DNA from: Bombiscardovia asteroides_K
GTDB lineage: Bacteria; Actinomycetota; Actinomycetes; Actinomycetales; Bifidobacteriaceae
Assembly (NCBI RefSeq): GCF_048001765.1
Contig: NZ_CP181447.1
Coordinates: 1,302,001 to 1,366,000, forward strand
Length of the DNA: 64,000 nt
Direction of reading: 5' to 3'
Shown: piece by piece, positions 1 to 8,503 of the stretch
Layout of the letters: the number at the start of each line of letters is the position of its first letter
How positions within the stretch are numbered: the stretch's first letter is position 1
The notes under the pieces: generated by a model
What the model was told of the DNA's origin: nothing
The model's database searches: none
What the model saw: only the letters and a program-made list of their open reading frames with translations
Made by a program: the position numbers and the translations under genes

Positions 1-1
1 A

Positions 2-955
2 GTTTTTGCCGGAGGCTTGCTGCATGTAGGCCCCAAACGCAACAGCCGTCTGTTCGAGAACATTGAGGCAGATGGCGGCACGCTGATAAGCGAACTGCCA
101 CCTTCTGTCATCCCCGAACCACGTCGTTTCCTTTTACGCAACCGGATTATCGCCGCACTGGCCTCCGACATCGTGGTGACACAAGCCCGTCACCGGTCCG
201 GGGCGCTGAACACAGCCAACTGGGGCGTGGAATTGGGCCGTCGCGTACTGGCTGCGCCCGGCAGAATCGACCAGCCGGAAAACACCGGCTGCAACCGCCT
301 CATCCATGAGGGCAAGGCGGAGTTGCTCCTGTCGGCATCCGACATCCAAGACATCTGCCATCCCGCCCATGCACCTATCCACCCTGGAAGGTCTGTTCAA
401 CAAGGAGCCAGCGGTTCAGTCAAAACCACCGAAAATCATGAGCACCAAGCAAGTAGACAGCCCACACAGCGCACAAGACCGTTTGACTCCGATCATCCGA
501 TCCAAACCATCCATAGCAATCAACCGCTGCCGATCACACTCAAACAATCCCGGACAGATATAGTTGGGCTTTCGGCCCGCTCTCAGCACAAAGAGCCGCC
601 TTCAACCCCGCCATCGAATCCAGATAAGGACCGTGAATATGAAAAAGCCGACAACAACCGTCTAGCCGATGAAGAGGCAACCGTGCTTGCGGCTATTCGC
701 ACCTGCCAGCGTCGGGAAGGTTCGCCCATGACGGGACAACTACGCGCCGAGCTGGCCAATCAGGGGCATGAGCTCTCAGTCAGGCATCTGATGCAACTGC
801 TGGGGTCCCTGGAGATTTGTGGTCTGATCAGGCTGCAGAACGGATGCGTCGTAGCTGAAGATCCGAAGAATCAGGCCTTCCAGCGACAGCGATCCAAATC
901 AACCACCCAACCATCTGCACCAGCAGATTCATCACTACGGGGAGGAACAAAATGA
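2..955 (+). CDS. dprA: DNA processing protein DprA (5' end outside window)
   Basis: C-terminal part of DprA/Smf, which loads RecA on incoming single-stranded DNA during transformation. The reading frame is open to the window edge. It begins in the conserved Rossmann-like core: VFAGG, then RNSRLF, ISELPP, FLLRNRIIAALA and the SGALNTANWGVELGR helix are all typical of the DprA fold. A low-complexity, Ser/Pro/His-rich linker follows (about 490-650 bp). The C-terminal 70 residues look like the winged-helix domain found in many DprA proteins. The last 85 bp overlap the convergent alkyltransferase-like gene. The true start lies upstream of base 1. Family call is confident; whether the linker is normal for this lineage is unknown. 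Confidence 0.88.
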   Translation, partial: VFAGGLLHVGPKRNSRLFENIEADGGTLISELPPSVIPEPRRFLLRNRIIAALASDIVVTQARHRSGALNTANWGVELGRRVLAAPGRIDQPENTGCNRLIHEGKAELLLSASDIQDICHPAHAPIHPGRSVQQGASGSVKTTENHEHQASRQPTQRTRPFDSDHPIQTIHSNQPLPITLKQSRTDIVGLSARSQHKEPPSTPPSNPDKDREYEKADNNRLADEEATVLAAIRTCQRREGSPMTGQLRAELANQGHELSVRHLMQLLGSLEICGLIRLQNGCVVAEDPKNQAFQRQRSKSTTQPSAPADSSLRGGTK

Positions 956-1215
956 ACACCCTCATCCTCCAGCAGCTGACGCTGACGTTCAGGACCGCCA
1001 AAGGCGAATCCCGGGGCCAGAGAACCATCGCGGAAGACCACACGATGACAGGGAATCACCCCAGGTTCAGGATTGTCATGAAGTGCATACCCCACGAACC
1101 TGGCGTTACGCGGATGACCAGTCAGGGAGGCGACCTGACCATAGGTGGCCACCTTGCCGCGAGGGATCCGCCTGACGACCTGATAAACCTGCTGTGAGAA
1201 GGAAAGCTCGGTCAT
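871..1215 (-). CDS. MGMT/Ogt-type methyltransferase domain protein (O6-alkylguanine-DNA alkyltransferase family)
   Basis: A 114-residue single-domain protein of the Ada/Ogt methyltransferase family. It carries GKVATYGQVA (helix-turn-helix region), GYALHDNP and the active-site PCHRVV motif with its acceptor cysteine. It lacks the N-terminal RNase H-like domain of full-length Ogt, so it resembles short Atl-like proteins. Atl proteins normally replace the cysteine with tryptophan, and here the Cys is kept, so alkyl transfer is possible. An in-frame start 10 codons upstream (1245) exists, but ATG at 1215 begins at MTELSFSQQVYQ, where family members usually start. It converges on dprA and overlaps its 3' end by 85 bp. 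Confidence 0.85.
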   Translation of the reverse strand: MTELSFSQQVYQVVRRIPRGKVATYGQVASLTGHPRNARFVGYALHDNPEPGVIPCHRVVFRDGSLAPGFAFGGPERQRQLLEDEGVHFVPPRSDESAGADGWVVDLDRCRWKA

Positions 1216-1293
1216 GAGACCTATTCTGCCCACGCAAGCAGACATGCACTGGTAGGGCTGCCGGTATCAATAGGTCGTGACAGTATCGATGGT

Positions 1294-3195
1294 ATGAATC
1301 CGCAGAAGGTCAGAAACCGCTATGATGCCGTCATCGTCGGAGCCGGAGCGGCCGGGTTGTCAACGGCTCTGGGACTGTACAGAGCTTTAGAGGGCAAACA
1401 GAGCGAAAACAGCTCGTCGCCAAAGGTCCTGGTTGTCTCCAAGCTGCAGCCCCTGCGATCCCACACCGGATCGGCGGAGGGCGGCATTGCGGCCAGTCTA
1501 GGCAACCAGGAGAAGGACGACTGGCATTGGCACTACTACGACACCGTCAAGGGCAGCGACTGGCTGGCTGACCAGGATGCCGTGCGGATTCTGGCCGAGC
1601 AGGCCCCGAACATCGTCATCGAATTAGAGCATGACGGAGTGGCCTTCTCAAGAACTGAAGACGGGCACATCGCCCAGCGGAAGTTCGGCGGCCATACCGC
1701 TGATTATGGCGGGCATCCAGTCAGGAGAGCAGCCTATGCAGCCGACCGTATCGGCCACCAGATCCTCCACGCCCTTTGGCAGCAGTGCCTGCGTCAGGGA
1801 GTCGAGTTCGCCGAGGAATGGTATGTGACCGATCTGGTCGTTGACCCGCCCGCTGATGAGGAATCCGGGGGCCATGCCCGAGGACTGATCGTCCTGGACA
1901 CCCATACCGGCAAGCTGCAGGCCATCCAAGCCGACAAGATCGTCCTGTGCACGGGAGGGGCCGGCCGACTCTTCCATACGACCTCCAACTCCTGGGACCT
2001 GACCGGTGACGGCATGGCGCTCGCACTACAGGCCGGTCTGCAGCTGGAGGATGTAGAGTTCATCCAATTCCATCCCACAGGACTGGGCCACACTGGCATC
2101 CTGCTTTCTGAGGCCTCCCGAGCAGAAGGCGGCGTGCTCAGGAACAGTCAGGGGCGGGCTTTCATGCAGGACTACGCACCGGGACACGGCGACCTGGCCG
2201 CCAGGGATGTCGTCAGCCGTTCCATCATGGCAGAGATTGATGCAGGCCGAGGAGTTGCTGATCCATCGGACCCGGACGGGCCTCATGATTGCGTCTGGCT
2301 GGACATGACCGGCATTGACGGCCAGCGCATGACTGCCCTGCTCCCCCAAGTCACTGAGACCATCCATCGCTACGCCCACCTGGATCCCACTGTGGACATG
2401 GTTCCGGTCAAACCCACCGCCCACTACACCATGGGAGGCATCCCCATTACCGATCGTGGTCGCGTCTACCGCTGGCAGAATGGCCACCGTCGAATCGTCG
2501 ACGGACTGTTCGCCGCCGGGGAATGCTCCTGTGTCAGCGTTCACGGAGCCAACCGACTGGGCGGCAACTCCCTGCTGGACGCCTGCCTCTTTGGCACCAG
2601 AACCGGGCAGAACATCGCCGCTGCCATGACCAATGCCGACGAGCCAAACGACATGATCGACACTTCTTCGCTCAAACAAGCTCTGGAAAAGCGCCAGGCC
2701 TTCCTGGACGAGTTGCTGGCTGGCCCGAGTAAAGCTGCCCCCTCGGAACCAGCATTGGCTGACGACCAAGGCGAAGCCTCCGACCCTGGTGACAAGGCCA
2801 GCCTGAACAACCCTTATGCGCTGATGGGCCGACTGGGACGGCTGATGGAGGAGGCCGTTGCCGTCCGATGCGATCAGGGCAGCATTGAAAAGGGTTTGCG
2901 CGGTCTGGAACAACTGGATGCTGACGCAAAACAGCTGCGTGCGCACAGTGAGACAGCAGTACTCAACCAGGAAATCACCGCCATCATGGAGGTGGACAAC
3001 CTGCTGACACTGGCCCGGGCTGTGTTGAATGCCAGTCTGCAACGTCAGGAATCCCGCGGCGCCCTGTATCGCAGCGATTATCCGCAGCGCGATGACGAAC
3101 ACTATCTGGCTCACACCATGATCGATGCTAAGGAAGACGTCTCCTGGCAGCCTGTTCATATCGTCGACATGCCTCCCAAGGGCCGCAACTACTGA
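1294..3195 (+). CDS. sdhA: Succinate dehydrogenase/fumarate reductase flavoprotein subunit
   Basis: A 633-residue flavoprotein for succinate/fumarate interconversion. An N-terminal FAD-binding VIVGAGAAGLS motif is at residues 14-24, and RSHTGSAEGGIAA holds the histidine that covalently binds FAD in this family. The substrate domain carries EFIQFHPTGL, SEASRAEGGVLRN, HYTMGGIPI and the FAAGECSCVSVHGANRLGGNSL block. The C-terminal helical domain has an Ala/Ser/Pro/Asp-rich insertion around residues 475-500. L-aspartate oxidase (NadB) is the main alternative, but the SdhB partner immediately downstream argues for SdhA. No membrane anchor genes (sdhC/D) adjoin, so the electron partner is not visible. 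Bifidobacteria lack a full TCA cycle, so fumarate reduction or partial respiration are candidate roles (inference). Confidence 0.9.
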   Translation: MNPQKVRNRYDAVIVGAGAAGLSTALGLYRALEGKQSENSSSPKVLVVSKLQPLRSHTGSAEGGIAASLGNQEKDDWHWHYYDTVKGSDWLADQDAVRILAEQAPNIVIELEHDGVAFSRTEDGHIAQRKFGGHTADYGGHPVRRAAYAADRIGHQILHALWQQCLRQGVEFAEEWYVTDLVVDPPADEESGGHARGLIVLDTHTGKLQAIQADKIVLCTGGAGRLFHTTSNSWDLTGDGMALALQAGLQLEDVEFIQFHPTGLGHTGILLSEASRAEGGVLRNSQGRAFMQDYAPGHGDLAARDVVSRSIMAEIDAGRGVADPSDPDGPHDCVWLDMTGIDGQRMTALLPQVTETIHRYAHLDPTVDMVPVKPTAHYTMGGIPITDRGRVYRWQNGHRRIVDGLFAAGECSCVSVHGANRLGGNSLLDACLFGTRTGQNIAAAMTNADEPNDMIDTSSLKQALEKRQAFLDELLAGPSKAAPSEPALADDQGEASDPGDKASLNNPYALMGRLGRLMEEAVAVRCDQGSIEKGLRGLEQLDADAKQLRAHSETAVLNQEITAIMEVDNLLTLARAVLNASLQRQESRGALYRSDYPQRDDEHYLAHTMIDAKEDVSWQPVHIVDMPPKGRNY

Positions 3196-3337
3196 TGGAC
3201 CCCGATTATGGACTCTGAATCCAATCTGGTCAGACAAGCACCTAATCGAGACCTATCCAGGTCAGTCAGGGATTAGGATGGAGTCCGCGCATATCAATGG
3301 GCATCGGGCCATATCCCGAGCAAGGACAGGAGCAACC

Positions 3338-4477
3338 GTGACATCACAGTCCACCGGCTCAGACGGATCCGAGGCATCCGCACCGGGCCGCGATCCCCGT
3401 CCGGTGACCTTCCGAATAGCCCGGTTCACCCCACGACCCAAATCAGAGCGTCCGGCACGAACCAACCCATTCGCCAAGAGCAACCCCTTTGCCACAGCTG
3501 GCAACCGACGGGCCCGAGGCCGCCGCTGGACGCAGGAGTACACGATCCGCATTGCCCCACAGCGCACTGTTCTGGATGCCCTTCTGCAGATCAAGCGGGA
3601 GGTGGACCCCACACTGAACTTCCGGTATTCCTGCGGACATGGCATGTGCGGATCGGATGCCGTGCTCATCAACGGCCGTCCGGATCTGCTCTGCACAGCC
3701 ACCATCGCCGACTGCCTTGCCGCATCCAAAACCATGCCGAACGCATACACCACACCCGGGGTAGCTACTGGAAATCCGCAGGCTCAGAAGCCTCCAGCCT
3801 TCCGTCGCACCGGCACAGCGACCACCGCAACGGCCGTATCCATGTCGGCATCGCATTCGGATTCAATCTCAGACTCTACGGCCACAGACTTCTCGGCTAA
3901 AGATCCTGCAGAAACCGCAGCCGTCACAAAAGCTAAAGGCCTTACAGACACCTCGCATCCTACAGAAACATCAGGTCTTACAGAATCTTCAGTAGTAGAG
4001 ATCCGCCCACTTCCTGGCTTCACCCCGCTCAGAGACCTGATCGTGGACACCGACGCCATGTTTGAGCAGATTCGACGCTTCAAACCTTATCTGGCCCATG
4101 ATGATTCCTCTGCTGATAGCAGCCAAGCAGACCAGGCAAAGGCAGCCGGCGCAGAACCAGCGTCAGAGTACCGGCAAACTCCAGAAGAGCTGGCCCGGTA
4201 CGAACTGCTCAGCACCTGCATCGCCTGCGGGCTCTGCCAGGGGGCATGTCCTATTTATGCGGGTGGTGAGGCATTTGCCGGCCCTGCGGCCATGATAGCA
4301 GCGGCTCGATTCATCAACGATTCCCGCGACAGTCATCGGAAGGAACGCCTTGAGGCCATCGACCAGGTGGACGGAATCCAGGCATGCCAGTCCATACGGG
4401 CCTGCACCCGACCCTGCCCCAGAGGCATCGACGTGGGTGAAGAGATGTGGAAGCTGGTCGAAGCCGTCAAGGAGTAG
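3338..4477 (+). CDS. sdhB: Succinate dehydrogenase/fumarate reductase iron-sulfur subunit with long low-complexity insert
   Basis: Electron-transfer subunit paired with sdhA. The N-terminal [2Fe-2S] ferredoxin domain has CGHGMCGSDAVLINGRPDLLC. The third ligand position is Asp, as also occurs in E. coli SdhB. The C-terminal domain has CIACGLCQGACP for [4Fe-4S] and CQSIRACTRPCP for [3Fe-4S]. Between the two domains lies an insertion of over 100 residues rich in Ser, Thr and Ala (about 3750-4200 bp), making it about 379 residues against a usual 230-260. I chose GTG at 3338, preceded by an AGGACAGGAG ribosome-binding stretch; the frame is open back to 3125, inside sdhA, but that would give a strange N-terminus. 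Family call is firm; the start is moderately sure. Confidence 0.88.
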   Translation: MTSQSTGSDGSEASAPGRDPRPVTFRIARFTPRPKSERPARTNPFAKSNPFATAGNRRARGRRWTQEYTIRIAPQRTVLDALLQIKREVDPTLNFRYSCGHGMCGSDAVLINGRPDLLCTATIADCLAASKTMPNAYTTPGVATGNPQAQKPPAFRRTGTATTATAVSMSASHSDSISDSTATDFSAKDPAETAAVTKAKGLTDTSHPTETSGLTESSVVEIRPLPGFTPLRDLIVDTDAMFEQIRRFKPYLAHDDSSADSSQADQAKAAGAEPASEYRQTPEELARYELLSTCIACGLCQGACPIYAGGEAFAGPAAMIAAARFINDSRDSHRKERLEAIDQVDGIQACQSIRACTRPCPRGIDVGEEMWKLVEAVKE

Positions 4478-4541
4478 TCAGACTCATGCGCACACGGGTC
4501 AGCAAGAGCTGGCGACAGGCTTGTGCCCTCTAGTCGTTACC

Positions 4542-5228
4542 ATGGTTAGCATGGACAAAACCTCGTACAACAACATCGCCAAAGGATGGGAATTCGCCGA
4601 GGCAAGCGCTCTGAACGTCGAATCCGACAAGTTGCAGACCTTGCGAGACAAGGCTTCGGAGGCCGGATTCGCCCAGTGTTCCCGGTCTCAAGGCGCCTTT
4701 CTGCAGTTCTTGGCCGGCCGGAACGCTCCGGCATCCATCATCTTGGTCGGCAACGGCTCCGTAGTCGAAGCCCTGCGCCTGATGACAGGCCTGCATGGCC
4801 ATGGTCAATTCACGGCCGTCGACTCCACAGCCCAAGGCACTTCTCTGGTCAAAAAAATATTCGCGGGAATGGAGAAAGCCCACCCCGGCATGAGGCTGCG
4901 GGCGGTCAACGCGGCTGCCCGAACCTACTTTCCCAGGCTCAACCCCAGCGACTACGACCTTATCGTCGTCTCGGGCAATGGGGACAACTACCAACAGGTT
5001 ATGGACCAGGCCCCGCGCCTGCTCAAGGACCGGGGACAGCTGATCTTTACCGATGCCTTCGATCTGCTGGACGAGCCTGACAAGGGCGGCGTGCTCAACC
5101 CGGCCAATAGATCCGAGAAAACGACCACCTTACGCACCATCATGGAAGACATAAGCAAAGACAATGCCTGGGAATCCTGCCTGCTGCCCATCGGCACGGG
5201 CATGATCATGGCCACCCGCGCCCGCTGA
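4542..5228 (+). CDS. Putative O-methyltransferase (class I SAM-dependent)
   Basis: A 228-residue protein resembling bacterial O-methyltransferases of the CmoM/Rv1220c type. It has a glycine-containing SAM-binding strand (IILVGNGSVVEALRLM), an acidic residue after strand 2 (FTAVDST), the strand-4 core YDLIVVSGNG and the QLIFTDAF strand. GNGS replaces the usual GxGxG and the motif is weak, so substrate and activity cannot be predicted. The frame is open upstream into sdhB, but the first sensible starts are ATG 4542 or ATG 4551. No Shine-Dalgarno is visible before either, so the transcript may be leaderless. It stands alone between sdhB and the convergent LOG-family gene. Confidence 0.72.
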   Translation: MVSMDKTSYNNIAKGWEFAEASALNVESDKLQTLRDKASEAGFAQCSRSQGAFLQFLAGRNAPASIILVGNGSVVEALRLMTGLHGHGQFTAVDSTAQGTSLVKKIFAGMEKAHPGMRLRAVNAAARTYFPRLNPSDYDLIVVSGNGDNYQQVMDQAPRLLKDRGQLIFTDAFDLLDEPDKGGVLNPANRSEKTTTLRTIMEDISKDNAWESCLLPIGTGMIMATRAR

Positions 5229-5246
5229 CTGCCGCTCGCCTAATTT

Positions 5247-6014
5247 TCAGGCACGGTGACGCAGGATAGCCTGGACAGCCTCTTCGGGATCATCAGTGCG
5301 GATGACCAGATCGGGGTCCAGATCAGAGATCATGCCCCGCTGCCTCACCGTGTCTGAGATCCAATCGAAGAGCCCCTGCCAGTAGGCCCTGTCGAAGAGG
5401 ACGATGGGCATGCTGGGTGCCTTATGGGTTTGGACCAGGGTCAGCACCTCGAACATCTCGTCCAGGGTGCCGAACCCACCGGGGCAGACGATGATGCCCG
5501 AGGAGTATTTCATGAACATCATCTTGCGCACGAAGAAGTAGCGGAAGGTGATGCCCAGATTCACCCAGCGGTTCAGTCCCTGCTCCATGGGCAATTCGAT
5601 GCCCAGGCCGACGGACTTGCCACCGACCTCAGCGGCGCCCTTGTTGGCCGCCTCCATGATGCCAGGCCCTCCCCCGGTAATGACTGCCATACCGGCCTTG
5701 GCCAAGTCGCCGCCCATCTTGCGAGCAGCAGTATAGTTGGGATCCTCCCTGCCGGTCCGTGCCGAACCGAAGATGGCGGCTGCCGGCCCCAGCTCCGCCA
5801 ATGCACCGAACCCGTCGACGAACTCAGCCTGGATGCGCAGCACCCGCCAGGGGTCCATATGCAGCCAGTCCGTATCACCGCCCGATGAGAGCAAACCAGC
5901 GTTGGCGTCCGCCTCGGGAATCATGGGCCCGCGCATGATGACCGGACCGCTGTGGTAGGTCCTGCCCAGGTCCGGGCCTTCATCGTCATTGTGATTGTCA
6001 ACCATATCCGCCAT
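5247..6014 (-). CDS. LOG-family protein (TIGR00730 Rossmann-fold; nucleoside 5'-monophosphate phosphoribohydrolase-like)
   Basis: A 255-residue member of the LOG (Lonely Guy) family, whose characterised members hydrolyse cytokinin riboside 5'-monophosphate or nucleotide 5'-monophosphates. Signature motifs are present: GGGPGIMEAANKGA in the first half and PGGFGTLDEMFE, the catalytic PGGxGTxxE motif, in the second. An N-terminal 70-residue extension precedes the domain, as in the actinobacterial subgroup. ATG 6014 has AAGGA about 8 bases upstream. It converges on the methyltransferase gene with an 18-bp gap. The physiological substrate in bifidobacteria is unknown. Confidence 0.85.
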   Translation of the reverse strand: MADMVDNHNDDEGPDLGRTYHSGPVIMRGPMIPEADANAGLLSSGGDTDWLHMDPWRVLRIQAEFVDGFGALAELGPAAAIFGSARTGREDPNYTAARKMGGDLAKAGMAVITGGGPGIMEAANKGAAEVGGKSVGLGIELPMEQGLNRWVNLGITFRYFFVRKMMFMKYSSGIIVCPGGFGTLDEMFEVLTLVQTHKAPSMPIVLFDRAYWQGLFDWISDTVRQRGMISDLDPDLVIRTDDPEEAVQAILRHRA

Positions 6015-6461
6015 GTACGCATTCCTTCATCGGGCCCCAATCCGAAGGACCCGCTCGATCCTGTTCCGGCTCTCATGATAGCGGCCCCCGCCGCCCGGCT
6101 GGCGGCAAGATCAGATTCATATCTGAAGAAATCGCCCCAAGCGATGAGTGTAGCGTGGACGACTCGAATCAGATCAACGGAGTATGGTGTTGCAGTCTCA
6201 GACATGGACAAATAACTAAGAGAAAAACCTAGTTCAGCCCTCCAACCGTCTTATGGCTGGCGGCATAGATAACTTACGACTCACTTTGACAGTTCAACTG
6301 TTATACATGCTTAATAAAGGAACATGACCAGGCCCAATAAGGACAGGACAAAAACTAGACCAACATCCCTGAACGAAAGCAGATTGGGCAATACTGATGC
6401 GCCTACTATGACAAGAATCTGTACGGTCGCCAAATGTGAGTCTTATTGTTTCACCGGCTGC
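6015..6461. other. Intergenic region, no gene recognised
   Basis: About 450 bases between the LOG-family gene and the small ABC-operon protein. Short open frames exist here on both strands, but none has family-like composition or a convincing ribosome-binding site. A perfect 11-base palindrome CAGTTCAACTG lies close to a TTGACA-like hexamer near 6284-6296, which could be part of a promoter/operator. No terminator hairpin is obvious. Confidence 0.4.
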
Positions 6462-6611
6462 TCATATGGCAAGCCAAACGGCGAACGCCAGGCATGCTAC
6501 GCCCAATATGCACAGCGCAAACCAGCGCTTGTCATTCTTGCCCCGAACGACTCCCGGAATTAGAAGCACCAGCCCGAGAAAAGCCTCGAATACCATAATC
6601 CAGAAACCCAT
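6462..6611 (-). CDS. Small two-helix membrane protein (49 aa), last gene of ABC operon
   Basis: This short frame starts at ATG 6611, only 3 bases after the stop of the ABC ATPase gene, and ends at TGA 6462-6464. The 49 residues form two hydrophobic helices (about 4-22 and 31-49) joined by a basic turn, VRGKNDKRW. The tight spacing and clean membrane topology suggest a real gene. Small membrane proteins of this kind often act as bacteriocin immunity factors or as transporter subunits, but no family is recognised, so the role is inference. It is too short to detect by length alone. Confidence 0.6.
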   Translation of the reverse strand: MGFWIMVFEAFLGLVLLIPGVVRGKNDKRWFALCILGVACLAFAVWLAI

Positions 6612-6614
6612 ATT

Positions 6615-7280
6615 CTAGACCTTTCGTTGAAGTTTGATGATTCGATCATGTTGGTCAGCCAGTGAGGCATCATGGGTAACGGTGACAATTGTGGATCCCG
6701 AATCGCGGTTCAGGGCAAAGAGCAGGGCGATGATCCTCGACCGGTTCTCTGAATCAAGTGAGGCAGTGGGCTCATCGGCGAGAACAACCTCGGGGTTCAT
6801 TATGACGGCCCGCGCGAAGACTGCTCTTGATTTTTCCCCTCCGGAGCATTCAAGCGGTTTTTTGCTCAGTATCGACCCGATGCCTAAAGAGTCCACCACC
6901 TGGTCGAATCTTCGAGAATCCCCCTTGCGCGGTTTCCGCGCGTAAAGCAGGGGCAGCTTGATGTTGTCCTCTATGCTCAAGGAGCTGATAAGTGCTGATT
7001 CCTGCAGGACGAATCCGATTTTCTCATTCCTCCATGCGGCCGATTCGAGGTCCGACAGCGTGCGCGCGGATCTGCCCAGCAGCCTGTAAGAGCCTTCATA
7101 GCGTGTATCGAGCAGACCGAGGATGTTCAGCAATGTGCTCTTGCCAACGCCGGACTCTCCAACGATTGCGACCTTCTCGCCCTTGGCGACCGTCAGCGAG
7201 AAATGTTCAAGAAGAGTGACTGAAGATGAGCCCTTCCTGTATGTTTTATGATCCAGGTTGAGATCGATGACCTTGTCCAT
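6615..7280 (-). CDS. ABC transporter ATP-binding protein (MacB/LolD-like; possibly bacteriocin-associated)
   Basis: A 221-residue ATPase. Walker A is GESGVGKST; the signature is ECSGGEKSRAVFARA with LADEPTASLD as Walker B; the H-loop is VTVTHD. The family is the MacB/LolD type that works with FtsX-like permeases. The ECSGGEKSRAVFARA variant resembles ATPases found with lactococcin-972-type bacteriocins, though that is memory-based. I chose ATG 7280, which overlaps the permease stop by one base (TAATG). A longer open frame reaches 7415 but lies inside the permease. It sits in a tightly coupled four- or five-gene operon. Confidence 0.9.
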   Translation of the reverse strand: MDKVIDLNLDHKTYRKGSSSVTLLEHFSLTVAKGEKVAIVGESGVGKSTLLNILGLLDTRYEGSYRLLGRSARTLSDLESAAWRNEKIGFVLQESALISSLSIEDNIKLPLLYARKPRKGDSRRFDQVVDSLGIGSILSKKPLECSGGEKSRAVFARAVIMNPEVVLADEPTASLDSENRSRIIALLFALNRDSGSTIVTVTHDASLADQHDRIIKLQRKV

Positions 7281-8503
7281 TATTGCAGCACCCCCAATGA
7301 GATAGGAACACGCCTGAGCCTCCAGGTGATCAATTGAGCGAGCATAGCAACCAGAAGAAAATCGAACAGCGACGCGACAAGTAAGGCCAGCCAGTCCATC
7401 CTGATCATTCCCCACAAGCCATAGGTCATTAAGAATGCATCCTTCCTTCGCCAGTAGCTATGCCGCGAATAAGCTGCCATAGCCAAAACGGCAAGCAATG
7501 CAATTAAGGAAAGACCCGCATAATATGCGTAGAAAAGCCGACGAAGTCTGCCATAGCTCAGCCCCACCATGAGGTTGATCGTGAAATCACGCATCATTAC
7601 CCGCACACTGATCAGTGCACTCCAGACAGACAGCAAAACGATGAGAATAAGCAGTACACCGGAAGCCACGGTCAGAAAACGCAAAGAAGAGAACAAATAT
7701 TCGTTGTAATAGTCAATGTTGTCCTGATAACTGTAAAGGTTGAACTTGGCCCCAATCGTCTTGTCTATGTAATCGCCCAATTCGGACACGTCCGCACGAT
7801 CGGTATCAGATAGAACGAGATCGTTGAGCGCGTTGATATTAAAACTGACATCAGCCTGTTTGATGAAAGCCGTGGTGACGGGCACAACTACTGAAAAATT
7901 GTAGTACTTCTTCGAATTAAGCGCGTAGAAGTTTGAACGCACCGAGTTCTCGGCGATGACACCGACGACCTTCACCCTTACTTCTCGCAGCAGGGCAGGG
8001 TCATACATCTTGAATTGCGTGCCAAGCGGATAGTCGTCGGCCAGTCCCTCGCCCACCAACACGGGAATGGCATCGTTCCGCACCAGGCTGTAATCAAACG
8101 TCAACCCGCTTCCTTGAGCAATGGGAAACCCATCCAGGTCGTTATATCGCTGATTCATATAACTCACTGGAACCTTAACCCCGCAACCATTGGCCAGATT
8201 GGTCATCATTCCGTCCGTATAGAGCGCGTAGTGATATCGGCTGTCCAGACGATCGTAGACTTTCTGAATCGATGCTTTTGAGATGTCCTTGTTACCAAAA
8301 TCTGAATTCGGATCCAGGTTCGCTACGAATGTTCCCTCCTTGTCAAAATGCGCCATTTGCTGGTATCCCTCACGCGTGGACAAAACACTATGAGCTGTCA
8401 GGAATGCCATGTAGTTGGCCATCAAGAACAAGACCAGCGCACCTATGGCAAAGATTGGTTTCCTGAGAAATACACGAGTCAGAAAGAAGCGGAAAACCTT
8501 CAT
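7280..8503 (-). CDS. FtsX/MacB-type ABC permease
   Basis: A 407-residue permease with the MacB/FtsX layout. There is one N-terminal membrane helix (about 15-37), then a large extracytoplasmic domain (about 40-270) and three C-terminal helices (about 275-305, 325-345 and 370-395). The basic cytoplasmic stretch RVMMRDFTINLMVG between helices matches the FtsX domain. Substrate is unknown; this class handles lipoproteins, peptides or antibiotics and often couples to envelope stress. Its start overlaps the upstream gene's stop in an ATGA, and its own stop overlaps the ATPase start, so translation is probably coupled. Confidence 0.8.
   Translation of the reverse strand: MKVFRFFLTRVFLRKPIFAIGALVLFLMANYMAFLTAHSVLSTREGYQQMAHFDKEGTFVANLDPNSDFGNKDISKASIQKVYDRLDSRYHYALYTDGMMTNLANGCGVKVPVSYMNQRYNDLDGFPIAQGSGLTFDYSLVRNDAIPVLVGEGLADDYPLGTQFKMYDPALLREVRVKVVGVIAENSVRSNFYALNSKKYYNFSVVVPVTTAFIKQADVSFNINALNDLVLSDTDRADVSELGDYIDKTIGAKFNLYSYQDNIDYYNEYLFSSLRFLTVASGVLLILIVLLSVWSALISVRVMMRDFTINLMVGLSYGRLRRLFYAYYAGLSLIALLAVLAMAAYSRHSYWRRKDAFLMTYGLWGMIRMDWLALLVASLFDFLLVAMLAQLITWRLRRVPISLGVLQ

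Noticed and set aside
2026..3237. 403-codon minus-strand frame opposite sdhA
   Set aside because: Shadow of sdhA; amino-acid composition and lack of motifs are typical of an antisense frame.
5921..6211. 96-codon minus-strand frame overlapping the start of the LOG-family gene
   Set aside because: The C-terminal part is out of frame with the confirmed gene and no family is recognised; the first part is probably leader DNA.
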